A program made the translations under genes and the position numbers. Source: Pseudoxanthomonas winnipegensis (GTDB taxonomy: Bacteria > Pseudomonadota > Gammaproteobacteria > Xanthomonadales > Xanthomonadaceae). Taken from it: 64,000 nucleotides of DNA. Of the stretch, positions 18,940 to 30,897 are shown in pieces (the stretch's first letter is position 1; every line of letters begins with the position of its first letter). The stretch spans positions 124,001 through 188,000 of the forward strand of contig NZ_SHMH01000002.1 of the NCBI RefSeq assembly GCF_004283755.1. The letters run 5' to 3'. The notes beneath the pieces were generated by a model that had not been told where the DNA came from, made no database searches, and saw only the letters and a program-made list of their open reading frames with translations.

Positions 18940-19246
18940 GAAGGCGCGCGCGACCCGACACGTTGTTCGCACCTCTCCCCACCAGCGCGAGGCGCGCCAG
19001 TCCCAGCCCGCGCAGGAAAGGGAGGAGGCAAAAAGCGCGCGCGGTGCGAGAGGTGGACGGCGCCTGCAACATGCGAGGTGCGCCAGCGCCCAAGATCCGC
19101 CCCTCCCCTTTGCGCGCAGCGCAAGGGGGAGGCTGGGAGGGGGTGCTCTTCGCGGTGAATCTCCGGCGCCCGAGGCTTCGCGCGAAAAGCACCCCACCCC
19201 GTCCCTCCCCTTCGCCTCCGGCGAAAGGGAGGGGGCAAAAGCGCGC
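18940..19246. repeat. Intergenic run of three related hairpins
   Basis: This non-coding gap holds three variations of one motif: a C-rich strand, a short GC loop, a purine strand GAAAGGGAGG-type, and then GGCAAAAGCGCGC or similar. The copies lie at about 18968-19040, 19097-19140 and 19197-19250. The middle one pairs CCCCTTTGC with GCAAGGGGG, and the last pairs CCCTCCCCTTCGC with GCGAAAGGGAGGG. The last copy touches the stop codon of the esterase gene. No gene is supported here. Confidence 0.5.
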
Positions 19247-20227
19247 TCAGCGCGCTGGTGCCTGCGCCGTCTGCCAGGCCATCCAGTCCACCGCCAGCCG
19301 CGGCCAGGCCGCCAGGGTCAGGCCCTGGATGCGGCGCACGCCGAAGCCGTGGCCGCCCTTGGGGAAGATGTGCAGTTCGCTCGACACGCTGGCACCGAGC
19401 AGCGCCTGTTCGTACACCAGCGTGTTCTGCACCGGCACCACGTCGTCGTCCTGTGCGGCCAGCAGAAAGGTCGGCGGCGTGCGCGCGCTCACGCGGTTCT
19501 GCATGGAGTAGTCGTGCACCAGCTGCGCATCCGGATGCGGCCCCAGCAGGCGCTTGCGCGAGCCGGTATGGCCGATGGCATTGCCCATGTCGATCACCGG
19601 ATAGATCAGCAGCGAAAAATCCGGCCGCGCGCTGAGGCGGTCGACGGCATCCACCGGCGCGTACACCGCATCGTCGAAGCGCGTGGACAGACTGGCCGCG
19701 ACATGGCCACCGGCCGAGAAGCCCATCACGCCCACGCGCGCCGGGTCCAGGCCGTCCTCCTTCGCATGCGCCCGGATCAGGCGCAGCGCGCGCTGCGCAT
19801 CGGCGAGCGGCGCGTCGCGGCCATCGGCATGACCCTCGTCCGGCAGCCGGTAGCGCAGCACGAACAGGGTGATGCCGGCCCGGTCGGCGAAGGCCGGCAC
19901 CAGCGAGCTGCCCTCGTTGTCGATCACGATGTGCGCATAGCCGCCGCCGGGCACCACCAGCAGCGCGCTGCCGTTCGGATGCGCCGGCCGGTAGACGACC
20001 ATGTACGGCGCGCGGATGCCGCGGATGGAGCGGTCCGGCACCGCCGGATCCTCGCTGTGGTCGACGATGGTCGGCTGCGCCGGCGCGCCTTCCGAGCCCG
20101 GCCCGGTGCCGCCCGGCCACAGCAGGATCCGGTGTCTGAGCTCCTCGGGGGTTTCGGCCGAAGGCCGCTCGGCGGCCTGCGCCGAGACCGCCACGACCAG
20201 CAACAGCAGGACCTGCATCCAACGCAT
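19247..20227 (-). CDS. Secreted alpha/beta hydrolase (esterase)
   Basis: This 326-residue exported serine esterase resembles acetylxylan esterase or BD-FAE-type hydrolases. A signal peptide ends near VSAQAAE. The oxyanion segment is VVPGGGYAH, the nucleophile elbow is GFSAGGH, and the acid and histidine are in LLAAQDDDVVPVQN and FPKGGHGFG. The spacing of these motifs and the total length fit the family, which removes acetyl or other acyl groups from sugars or polysaccharides. The substrate is unknown. The ATG at 20227 precedes a clean signal peptide. It shares strand with the small secreted protein gene just upstream. Confidence 0.8.
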   Translation of the reverse strand: MRWMQVLLLLVVAVSAQAAERPSAETPEELRHRILLWPGGTGPGSEGAPAQPTIVDHSEDPAVPDRSIRGIRAPYMVVYRPAHPNGSALLVVPGGGYAHIVIDNEGSSLVPAFADRAGITLFVLRYRLPDEGHADGRDAPLADAQRALRLIRAHAKEDGLDPARVGVMGFSAGGHVAASLSTRFDDAVYAPVDAVDRLSARPDFSLLIYPVIDMGNAIGHTGSRKRLLGPHPDAQLVHDYSMQNRVSARTPPTFLLAAQDDDVVPVQNTLVYEQALLGASVSSELHIFPKGGHGFGVRRIQGLTLAAWPRLAVDWMAWQTAQAPAR

Positions 20228-20316
20228 CGCCGTTTCCCTTGCCCAATGGAACAGGCCCGAATGCTAACCCCCGCGGATGGCGCGCCGTCGCGCGGACGCG
20301 ACACGCGCCGCGAAGC

Positions 20317-20760
20317 TCAAGGCGATGGGCTCAGGTCCTTCCACTCCTGCGAATCCAGCCGATAGCGGAACTGCGCCGCATTGGTCGGATGGAAATCGGC
20401 GCCGCTGAGCAGGAACACGAACTGCTTCCCGGTGACCGATGCCTTCATGCCGCCGAGCGTCATGATCCAGCCAGGCCATTCTTGGATCACCAGCACCGCC
20501 GGCACGCGCGCCGCATTGGTCTGCATGACGTCCTCGACGTGCACGCGATAGCGGATGAGATTCGTGAATCCCGGCCCCGTGCGCGCCTCCAGATCGATGA
20601 CCGGCCGTCCCTGCGCATCGACCATGTCCACCTCGACGACGCGGCCGACGAGGACGTGATCGGACTTGGCCAGGATCTCGGACAACGGTGTGGGCACAAT
20701 CGAGGTCGCATCGGCCGCGCCACCGCAGCACAACGCCAGCAGCAGCATCCATCGCTTCAT
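20317..20760 (-). CDS. Small secreted protein of unknown function
   Basis: This 147-residue precursor has a signal peptide (MKRWMLLLALCCGGAADA) and a mature region that reads as beta-rich, with the segments LVGRVVEVDMVDAQG, YRVHVEDVMQT and FVFLLSGADFHP. The pattern resembles secreted proteins annotated as hypothetical in Xanthomonadaceae, but I cannot name a family. The ATG at 20760 has GGAGG 9 bases upstream and is clearly better than the long in-frame extension. It lies between phhA and the esterase on the same strand. Confidence 0.65.
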   Translation of the reverse strand: MKRWMLLLALCCGGAADATSIVPTPLSEILAKSDHVLVGRVVEVDMVDAQGRPVIDLEARTGPGFTNLIRYRVHVEDVMQTNAARVPAVLVIQEWPGWIMTLGGMKASVTGKQFVFLLSGADFHPTNAAQFRYRLDSQEWKDLSPSP

Positions 20761-20827
20761 CGCCACGCCCTCCGGGACCGATGCGGCGAGCTTAAGCGCG
20801 GCGACATCTCCTCCGCGTCGCCGCGCC

Positions 20828-21718
20828 TCACACGTCCCCGCCGTCGGCCCAGCCCTCACCGGCGCCGCGCTGGAACACGCGATCCCGGTCCAGCACGCGC
20901 CCGGCGGGCAGCGCCTCGGCATGCTCGAGCTCGGCGTAGAGCGGGGTGAAGTCCGGCGCGGTGGCCTGGATCAGCTGTTCAAAGCTGTCGATGACGAAAT
21001 AGGTCTTCTGGTAGTCGTCGATGCGGTAGCGCGTGCGCATCACCCGCGTCAGGTCGAAGCCGATCCGGTTGGGCGCGGCCGACTCCAGGCAGTACAGCGA
21101 CTCGCCCTTCGACGAGACGATGCCGGCGCCGTAGATGCGCAGGCCCTGCGGCGTGTCGATCAGGCCGAACTCCACCGTGTACCAGTACAGCCGGGTCAGG
21201 TTGACCAGCGCCTGCGGGCCGATGCCGTGCGCCTTGACCCCGCCGCGCCCGTAGGCCTGCATGTAGTCGGCGAACAGCGCGTTCATCAGCAGCGGCACAT
21301 GGCCGAACAGGTCGTGGAACAGGTCCGGCTCGGCGATGTAGTCGATCTGCTCGGGCCGCCGGATCCACCAGGTCACCGGGAAGCGCCGGTGCGCCAGGTG
21401 TTCGAAGAAGTCCAGCTCCGGCAGCAGGCCTTCCACGCCCACCAGCTGCCAGCCGGTGGCCGCGCCCAGCACCACGTTGAGATCGTCGAAGCGCGGGATC
21501 TCGTCCGCGCTCAGGCCCATCGCATCCTGCGCGGCGAGGAACTCGTCGCAGGCCCGGCCCACCAGCAGCGCGCGCTGGCGTTCGAACAGCTGGCCCCAAG
21601 TCCGGTGATCGGCGGCGCTGTAGCTGGCCCAGGGCTGCTCGACCACGGCCGTGGTGTAGACCGGCACATAGCCCTTGTCGGTGAGCTGGTTCTCGACGCG
21701 GCGCGGCGTGGTGTCCAT
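20828..21718 (-). CDS. phhA: Phenylalanine 4-monooxygenase
   Basis: This enzyme hydroxylates phenylalanine to tyrosine using a pterin cofactor, oxygen and non-haem iron. At 296 residues it has the length of the bacterial single-domain form. The iron ligands are the two histidines of HDLFGHVP and the glutamate of YWYTVEFGL. The pterin-region motif RFPVTWWIRRPEQIDYI is conserved, and the N-terminus shows the typical TDKGYVPVYTTAVVEQPW. AGGAG precedes the ATG at 21718. It is divergent from an Lrp/AsnC-type regulator whose operator-like repeats fill the shared gap, so local control by aromatic amino acids is likely. Confidence 0.97.
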   Translation of the reverse strand: MDTTPRRVENQLTDKGYVPVYTTAVVEQPWASYSAADHRTWGQLFERQRALLVGRACDEFLAAQDAMGLSADEIPRFDDLNVVLGAATGWQLVGVEGLLPELDFFEHLAHRRFPVTWWIRRPEQIDYIAEPDLFHDLFGHVPLLMNALFADYMQAYGRGGVKAHGIGPQALVNLTRLYWYTVEFGLIDTPQGLRIYGAGIVSSKGESLYCLESAAPNRIGFDLTRVMRTRYRIDDYQKTYFVIDSFEQLIQATAPDFTPLYAELEHAEALPAGRVLDRDRVFQRGAGEGWADGGDV

Positions 21719-21811
21719 GGCGGTCTCCTGCGGGCAGCAAAGGCAGGCTCTCACGCTACCGGCAAGCGCGCGCAACGGGCTTGCGAAAGTTGCAGGATCT
21801 GGCCCTCATGG

Positions 21812-21850
21812 CGCAATCTTGTTGCGTCATTGCATGTTGCGACGCGACAA
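21812..21850. promoter_or_regulatory. Operator-like inverted repeats between phhA and the Lrp gene
   Basis: The gap contains CGCAA-N5-TTGCG (21812-21826) and a longer imperfect pair, TTGTTGCGTC (21819-21828) with GACGCGACAA (21841-21850), the latter ending directly at the regulator ATG. Lrp-type proteins bind such degenerate repeats. The layout suggests control of phhA and negative autoregulation. Confidence 0.5.
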
Positions 21851-22330
21851 ATGGACGTACCAAGCCCGCTCGATCGCACGGATCTTCGTCTGCTTGCCCT
21901 GCTGCAGACCGACGGCCGCGCCAGCAATGCCGAGCTGGCCGCGCGCATCAACCTGTCGCCCTCGGCCTGCCTGCGCCGCATCCAGCGCCTGGAGGCGGCC
22001 GGCATCATCGCCGGCTACGGCGCCCGGCTGGAGGCGCGCGCGCTGGGCCTGGGCCTGCAGGCCTTCGTGCGCGTCCAGCTGGCCCAGCACGACCAGCCGG
22101 CGATCGAGCGCTTCGCCACCGCCGTGACCAGCTGGGACGAGGTCGTCGCCTGCCATGCGCTGACCGGCGACATGGACTATCTGCTGCACATCCTGGTGCG
22201 CGACCTGGACCACTTCTCGCGCTTCCTGCTGGACCGGCTGCTGGCCCAGGCCGGCGTGGCCGACGTCAACTCCAGCTTCGTCCTGCGCACCGTCAAGGAT
22301 GCCGCGGGGATCCCCCTACCCACGACCTGA
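21851..22330 (+). CDS. Lrp/AsnC family regulator, probably of phhA
   Basis: This 159-residue transcription factor has an N-terminal helix-turn-helix (LDRTDLRLLALLQTDGRASNAELAARINLSPSACLRRIQRLEAAGII) and a C-terminal RAM ligand-binding domain. The latter shows the ferredoxin-like pattern ending VVACHALTGDMDYLLHILVRDL. It is divergent from phhA by 132 bases and followed 12 bases later by a VOC-domain gene. The start ATG overlaps the end of a conspicuous inverted repeat. The likely effector is an aromatic amino acid; this is inference from position. Confidence 0.9.
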   Translation: MDVPSPLDRTDLRLLALLQTDGRASNAELAARINLSPSACLRRIQRLEAAGIIAGYGARLEARALGLGLQAFVRVQLAQHDQPAIERFATAVTSWDEVVACHALTGDMDYLLHILVRDLDHFSRFLLDRLLAQAGVADVNSSFVLRTVKDAAGIPLPTT

Positions 22331-22342
22331 CCGGAGCCGAAC

Positions 22343-22708
22343 ATGCAGGCCACCACCTTGACCGCCTTGCAGCCCTTCGTGCCGGGCGGCGCGGATTTCG
22401 CCGCCAGCCGGCGCCTGTTCGCCGCGCTGGACTTCGTCGAGGACTGGGAGGCCGGCGATGTGTGCGGATTCCGCAGCGGCCCGGTGTCCTTCATCCTGCA
22501 GGACTTCCACGACGACCATGTCGCCCACCACCTGATGCTGCGCGTGGTCGTGCCCGACGTGGACGCGTGGTGGACCGAAATGGCGGGGCGCGGGCTGGAG
22601 CAGCGCTTTCCCGGCTTCCGCCTCGGCACGCCGACCGACTTCCCCTGGGGCCGCGAAGTGCACATGATCGACCTGGCCGGCGTGTGCTGGCATATCGCCA
22701 GCGACTGA
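22343..22708 (+). CDS. VOC-fold protein (glyoxalase/bleomycin-resistance type)
   Basis: This 121-residue protein has the vicinal-oxygen-chelate fold: one beta-alpha-beta-beta-beta module beginning FVPGGADFAASRRLFAALDF and a second ending GREVHMIDLAGVCWHI. No metal-ligand set can be assigned with confidence. It starts 12 bases after the Lrp gene and 9 bases before the GST gene, so the three or four genes here form one transcript. Members bind antibiotics, isomerise small thiol adducts or cleave rings; nothing in the sequence decides among them. Confidence 0.8.
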   Translation: MQATTLTALQPFVPGGADFAASRRLFAALDFVEDWEAGDVCGFRSGPVSFILQDFHDDHVAHHLMLRVVVPDVDAWWTEMAGRGLEQRFPGFRLGTPTDFPWGREVHMIDLAGVCWHIASD

Positions 22709-22717
22709 AGCGACGCC

Positions 22718-23332
22718 ATGTTGAAACTGCTCGGCAAGCCCACCTCGATCAACGTGCGCAAGGTGCTGTGGCTGGCGGCCGAGCTGGACCTGCCGCTGGC
22801 GCATGACGCGATGGACGGCCCCGGCGATGCGGACGCGCTGCGTGCGCTCAATCCCAACGGCCTGGTGCCGGTGCTGATCGACGGCACCGCGGTGCTGTGG
22901 GAATCCAACACCGTCTGCCGCTACCTGGCCGCGCGCCAGCGGCGTCACGACCTGCTGCCCGCCGAACCCCTGGCGCGGGCGCGGGTGGAACAGTGGATGG
23001 ACTGGCAGGCCACCGAGCTCAACGGCGCGTGGCGTCCGGCCTTCATGGCGCTGGTGCGGCGCGCGCCGCTCAGCCAGGACGCCGGCGCGGTGGAGGCCAG
23101 CATCGCGGCCTGGAACCGGCTGATGGGCCTGCTGGACGCGCAGCTGGCCACGACCGGCGCCTTCGTCGCCGGCGCGGACTTCACCCTGGCCGACATCGTG
23201 CTGGGGCTGTCGGCCAACCGCTGGCGGATGACGCCGATGGTGCGACCGGTACTGCCGGCCGTCGATGCCTGGATCGCACGCCTGGAGACGCGGGCCGGCT
23301 ATCGTGCCCACGGCGGCAACGGCATTCCCTGA
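22718..23332 (+). CDS. Glutathione S-transferase family protein
   Basis: This cytosolic protein of 204 residues has an N-terminal thioredoxin-like domain ([24 protein letters not shown], with [12 protein letters not shown] and [11 protein letters not shown] for glutathione contact). Its C-terminal helical domain contains [18 protein letters not shown]. Length and motifs fit bacterial theta- or beta-related transferases that conjugate or reduce electrophiles. It is in a tight same-strand run between the VOC and TfoX-domain genes. The specific substrate is unknown. Confidence 0.88.
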   Translation: MLKLLGKPTSINVRKVLWLAAELDLPLAHDAMDGPGDADALRALNPNGLVPVLIDGTAVLWESNTVCRYLAARQRRHDLLPAEPLARARVEQWMDWQATELNGAWRPAFMALVRRAPLSQDAGAVEASIAAWNRLMGLLDAQLATTGAFVAGADFTLADIVLGLSANRWRMTPMVRPVLPAVDAWIARLETRAGYRAHGGNGIP

Positions 23333-23350
23333 AGAAGCTTGAGGACACCC

Positions 23351-23734
23351 ATGGCAACCGACGCGGACTTCATCGACTACGTGCACGCCCAGGCCGGGCT
23401 GGGCGCGGCGCTGGAATCGAAGAAGATGTTCGGCGAGTACGCGCTGTACCTGGACGGCAAGGTGGTCGCGCTGGTGTGCGACAACCAGGTCTTCCTCAAG
23501 CCGACCGCGCCCGGGCGGGGCCTGCTGCACGAGGTGATCGAACAGCCGCCGTACCCGGGCGCCAAGCCGCACTACCTGCTGGCCGATGCGCTGGAGGACA
23601 CCGACGCGCTGCAGCGCCTGCTGCGCGCCACCGCCGACGCCTTGCCCCTGCCCAAGCCGAAGGCGGCCAAACAGGCGCCGGCAAAGAAGGCCGCAACCAA
23701 GAAAGCGCCCGCCAGGAAGCCTCCGCGCGGCTGA
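23351..23734 (+). CDS. TfoX N-terminal domain protein with lysine-rich tail
   Basis: This 127-residue protein contains a TfoX/YjhX-type N-terminal domain ([21 protein letters not shown], then [14 protein letters not shown] and AKPHYLLAD). It ends in a tail of about 25 residues rich in Lys, Ala and Pro (from [16 protein letters not shown]). The tail resembles histone H1-like bacterial tails and could bind nucleic acid. The full TfoX C-terminal domain is absent, so it is not the canonical competence regulator. ATG at 23351 follows GAGG; an in-frame TTG twelve bases earlier is less likely. Confidence 0.82.
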   Translation: MATDADFIDYVHAQAGLGAALESKKMFGEYALYLDGKVVALVCDNQVFLKPTAPGRGLLHEVIEQPPYPGAKPHYLLADALEDTDALQRLLRATADALPLPKPKAAKQAPAKKAATKKAPARKPPRG

Positions 23735-23796
23735 CCGCCTCGCCTCCCGCCACTGGTTACCATCGGCGCCCATCCTTCGATGACGAGGCATGCCGC

Positions 23797-24441
23797 ATGC
23801 ACGGCCCCAGTCCCGAGACCCCGCATCCGATGCAGGGCTTTCCCCAGGTGTGCTTCATCCGCAACACCGTGCGCAACCCGCTGATCGAGGTCGGCGAGTA
23901 CACCTACTACGACGACCCGGAAGACTCCGAAGACTTCGAGCGCAACGTGCTCTACCACTTTCCCTTCATCGGCGACCGGCTGGTGATCGGCAGGTTCTGC
24001 GCGATCGCGCGCGGCGCGAAGTTCATCATGAACGGCGCCAACCACAAGCTGTCCGGCATCTCGACCTATCCCTTCCAGATCTTCGGCCACGGCTGGGAGG
24101 CGGTGATGCCGCAACCGGGCGAGCTGCCGTACAAGGGCGATACGGTGATCGGCCACGACGTGTGGATCGGCTACGAGGCCCTGATCATGCCGGGCGTGCG
24201 CATCGGCAACGGCGCGATCGTCTCGGCGCGCGCGGTGGTCACCGCCGACGTGCCGGCCTACACCATCGTCGGCGGCAACCCCGCGCGGCCGATCAAGGCG
24301 CGCTTCGCGCCTGAGCAGGTCGCCCGGCTGGAGGCCATCGCCTGGTGGGACTGGCCGGTCGCGCACATCACCGCGCACCTGGACCGGATCGTCGCCGGCG
24401 ACATCGACGCGCTGGAACGCGTCGCGCCCGCGCGCGACTGA
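23797..24441 (+). CDS. CatB-related O-acetyltransferase
   Basis: This 214-residue left-handed beta-helix acetyltransferase belongs to the Vat/CatB (xenobiotic acetyltransferase) group. The N-terminal [28 protein letters not shown] and IGRFCAIA, the active-site histidine in [10 protein letters not shown], and hexapeptide repeats ([32 protein letters not shown]) are present. These enzymes transfer acetyl from acetyl-CoA to hydroxyls of chloramphenicol or streptogramins; genomic homologues often act on unknown substrates. It converges with a LysR gene 28 bases away. Confidence 0.88.
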   Translation: MHGPSPETPHPMQGFPQVCFIRNTVRNPLIEVGEYTYYDDPEDSEDFERNVLYHFPFIGDRLVIGRFCAIARGAKFIMNGANHKLSGISTYPFQIFGHGWEAVMPQPGELPYKGDTVIGHDVWIGYEALIMPGVRIGNGAIVSARAVVTADVPAYTIVGGNPARPIKARFAPEQVARLEAIAWWDWPVAHITAHLDRIVAGDIDALERVAPARD

Positions 24442-24468
24442 GCACGCTGCTGCACGCGCATGCCGGCT

Positions 24469-25407
24469 TCAGCGGCGGCGTCGCTGGCGCGCGGCGCTCG
24501 CCGTCGTCGTTCTGCCCGGCATCGTCTGCGTCTGTTGCGCGTGCTCCTGCGCCTGGCCGCGCAGCCAGTCGCGGAAGGCGAGGAAACCGCGGTGGTGGGC
24601 GGAACGTTCCGGATAGACGAGATAATGCGACCAGGCGGTCTTCAGCCGCCGCGTCGACAGCGGTACCAGATCGCCCGACTCCAGCAGCAGCCGCGCACGC
24701 GTGATCCGGCCCAGGGCCACGCCCACGCCGTCCATGGCGGCGCGATGGTGCGATTCGGAGCTGTTGAGCACGGCCACGTAGCGCGCAGGCGGTGTCAGGC
24801 CCTCCCGCGCGAACCAGCGCTCCCACTCGCCGTCCGGGTCGCCGAGCAGCGGCCATTCGACCAGCGGCCGGCGCTTGCCGCCCATGCGCCGGATCAGCGC
24901 GGGGCTGGCCATGGGCGTGAGCCATTCCTCGAACAGGGGTTCAGCCATCACTTCGGGCCAGACGCCGTGGCCGATGCGCAGCGCCGCGTCGATCTGCGGC
25001 TCGCGGGCGAAGTCCACCAGCGCCTCGCTCGACAGCAGGTTGACCTCGATCTTGGGATGCAGTGCCAGGAACCCGCTCAGCCGCGGCACCAGCCAGGCCG
25101 ACGCCATGGAGGGCGTGATGCTCAGTGTCAGCACTTCCTCGCGCCGCGCCGCGTAGGGCGTGAAGGCCTGGGCAATGGCGTCCAGGTGCGGGCCGATGCG
25201 ATCGAGCAGGCGCTGGCCGTCCCCGGTCACGCGCACGCCGCGCGCGTGCCGTTCCAGCAGGCGGTAGCCCAGGCGCTGCTCGAGGCCGCGCATCTGATGA
25301 CTGAGCGCGCTGACCGTCAGATGCATCGCGTCGGCGGCACGCGAGAGGTTGCCCAGGCGCGCGGCGACGACGAAGCCCTGCAGGGCGTGCAGCGGGGGAC
25401 GCGACAT
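24469..25407 (-). CDS. LysR family regulator, GcvA-like
   Basis: This 312-residue LysR-type regulator has an N-terminal winged helix (LHALQGFVVAARLGNLSRAADAMHLTVSALSHQMRGLEQRLG) and a substrate-binding domain. The domain ends in HYLVYPERSAHHRGFLAFRDWL, characteristic of the GcvA subgroup. The last 20 residues are polar and arginine-rich. It is divergent from a 64-residue gene 103 bases away, its likely target. The ligand is unknown. Confidence 0.88.
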   Translation of the reverse strand: MSRPPLHALQGFVVAARLGNLSRAADAMHLTVSALSHQMRGLEQRLGYRLLERHARGVRVTGDGQRLLDRIGPHLDAIAQAFTPYAARREEVLTLSITPSMASAWLVPRLSGFLALHPKIEVNLLSSEALVDFAREPQIDAALRIGHGVWPEVMAEPLFEEWLTPMASPALIRRMGGKRRPLVEWPLLGDPDGEWERWFAREGLTPPARYVAVLNSSESHHRAAMDGVGVALGRITRARLLLESGDLVPLSTRRLKTAWSHYLVYPERSAHHRGFLAFRDWLRGQAQEHAQQTQTMPGRTTTASAARQRRRR

Positions 25408-25510
25408 GGGACTTCCCTTGAGCTGGATTCAAGACTCGCTTGCGAAAGCCTCGCTTCTCGCGGCCTGAGCCTGCGCCTATTGTCGATTTCACTCAAGTGG
25501 AGATGCCGAT

Positions 25511-25705
25511 ATGAACCTGTTCAAGGCCCTGCTGTTCCACCACGGGCATATCGTCGATGTGGAGCTGGCCCGCTCCCTGGCGGGCGTCGAGCCCGCGCAG
25601 GACGCCGCCGCGCAGCGCGCCCGCAGGATCAAGCGCGCGCGGCGCCTGGCGCGCAAGCAGGCCCAGTCGGCGCGCGCGAACGCACCGCTCACCGGGTTCC
25701 GCTGA
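25511..25705 (+). CDS. Small basic protein of unknown function
   Basis: This 64-residue protein has an N-terminal hydrophobic-aromatic stretch (MNLFKALLFHHGHIVDVELA) and a strongly basic C-terminal half (RRIKRARRLARKQAQSARAN). GGAG lies 8 bases before the ATG. It is divergent from the LysR gene and ends before a strong bidirectional terminator, which supports a real transcript. No family is recognised; the basic half could contact nucleic acid or membrane phosphate. Confidence 0.6.
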   Translation: MNLFKALLFHHGHIVDVELARSLAGVEPAQDAAAQRARRIKRARRLARKQAQSARANAPLTGFR

Positions 25706-25722
25706 GGACGGCCGCAAACGCA

Positions 25723-25756
25723 GACGGGCCGCCTGATTTGCGGCAGGCGGCCCGTC
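25723..25756. terminator. Bidirectional terminator between the small basic gene and icd
   Basis: A perfect 13-bp stem (GACGGGCCGCCTG with CAGGCGGCCCGTC) surrounds an eight-base loop, lying midway between two convergent stop codons. There is no long T-run, but the stem is the strongest in this part of the window. Confidence 0.8.
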
Positions 25757-25777
25757 GGGGTCACGCGTCGAGGCGGC

Positions 25778-29535
<3,758 letters not shown>

Positions 29536-29554
29536 CGGCGCGGGCCCAAGCGCT

Positions 29555-29917
29555 TCAGGCCTTGGGCCACTGACGGAAGACCACGCACACCGTGCTTGGG
29601 TCGAGCATCGCGAATTCCCGCGCGCCCCACGGCTGCAGTCGCACCGTGGGCAGGTTGGGGTGCAGCCGCTGCGGCGCGCGCGCGGCCAGCTCGGCGTGCA
29701 CCGCCTCGATGTCGTCGACCTCGATGCCCAGTTCGGGCCGGTCCTTGGCCGCCCACTCGGCGTTCTCCACCAGGTAGGCCTTGGCCCCGTCGCGCGCGAC
29801 CACCGCCATGTCCGCGTCCTGGTACAGCACCGCAAAGCCCAGCGCATCGACGAAGAAGGCCAGCCCGTCCTCCAGCCGGTCGTAGAAGATCTTGGGGATC
29901 AGGTTGTGGAATCGCAT
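29555..29917 (-). CDS. VOC-fold protein
   Basis: This 120-residue single-module VOC protein has the sequence MRFHNLIPKIFYDRLEDGLAFFVDALGFAVLYQD, a middle strand AYLVENAEWAAKDRPELGIEVDDIEAVHAEL and a C-terminal FAMLDPSTVCVVFRQW. It resembles glyoxalase/bleomycin-resistance proteins with acidic metal ligands, but a complete ligand set is not clear. It is convergent with rlmI (19-base gap). Its upstream gap of about 180 bases shows nothing recognisable. Substrate unknown. Confidence 0.8.
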   Translation of the reverse strand: MRFHNLIPKIFYDRLEDGLAFFVDALGFAVLYQDADMAVVARDGAKAYLVENAEWAAKDRPELGIEVDDIEAVHAELAARAPQRLHPNLPTVRLQPWGAREFAMLDPSTVCVVFRQWPKA

Positions 29918-30103
29918 GGCGACGCAGCTCCTAGTTGATGGGGCTCAAAGTGCCGGTCGCGTCGGCTGCACTCGGGTACCTCGGCGAGCCCAATCCCGGC
30001 CGAACGCACTGCCGGCCCAACCACAGGCATATCAGGCGACCTGGAGAGTGCGTTGACAGGGTCGGTCTGCCTTTGTCCGAGGCGCGTCGGCACGCTCGGG
30101 TCC

Positions 30104-30703
30104 TTATTGGATGGTCACCGTGCGTACGCAGCGATGCTCGGCGGCGCCGTCCGACTCACCCTGCGGATAGACGCTCACCCGCAGGCCCGGCTTGTCGAAC
30201 CATTCCTTGACCAGGCGCCCGTGCTCGGCGTTGTACGGCGTGCGGGTGAAGCCCAGCGCCTCGAGCCGCTGGCCGAAGGCGTCGTAGTCCAGCTGGCAGA
30301 CCGGGGTCATCGCCGCGTCCGCCGAGGCCGGCGTGAAGTTGAACGCGAACTTGGCCGCATCCGGGGCCGTGGCGTCCAGTTCGATCGTGTAGGACCACGG
30401 CGGGTCCAGCGCGGCACCGACGCCGTAGCGGGCGCTGCCGTCGCGCGCGCGCTCCAGGCGGATGCCCATCGTCTGCTCGACCCGTGCCGGGGTCAGATCC
30501 GCCAGCGCATGGCTGCCCTGGATCAGGTCGAGCACGCGCCGCAGGACGGCACCCGCCTGCGGGGGCTGCGTGGCGGTGGCGGAAGGGGGGGCGGTGGTCA
30601 CGGCGGGTTCCTCCTTGGAAGGCGCGGACAGCGGGGCCCGCGAACAGGCCGGCAATGCCACGCAGGCCGCCAGCAGGGGAAGGATCGAAGCGGCAAGGCG
30701 CAT
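30104..30703 (-). CDS. Predicted lipoprotein of unknown function
   Basis: This 199-residue exported protein has a lipoprotein signal peptide (MRLAASILPLLAACVALPAC; Cys20 follows LPA). A Pro/Thr/Ala linker of about 30 residues leads to a globular domain with DLTPARVEQTMGIRLERA, YTIELDATAPDAAKFAFNF and VCQLDYDAFGQRLEALGF. No family is recognised. The ATG at 30703 gives the signal peptide directly; an in-frame TTG twelve bases upstream is possible. It is divergent from the dipeptidase gene. Confidence 0.65.
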   Translation of the reverse strand: MRLAASILPLLAACVALPACSRAPLSAPSKEEPAVTTAPPSATATQPPQAGAVLRRVLDLIQGSHALADLTPARVEQTMGIRLERARDGSARYGVGAALDPPWSYTIELDATAPDAAKFAFNFTPASADAAMTPVCQLDYDAFGQRLEALGFTRTPYNAEHGRLVKEWFDKPGLRVSVYPQGESDGAAEHRCVRTVTIQ

Positions 30704-30897
30704 GGGGGCGGGCAATCCTCACACAGCGGTAGGTCGCTGCTGGCCCCAGGGTGGCATCCAGCCAGGCGAGGGGCCGAGTGAACCACCTGGGCCCGTGCCG
30801 TGCAACCTGGGGCAGGCGTCGTGCGGCCGCGTTGTGGGCAAGGCATTCCGGATTGACGGCTATGATCGCGGTCATCCATCTGGCTACCCGAGCCTCC

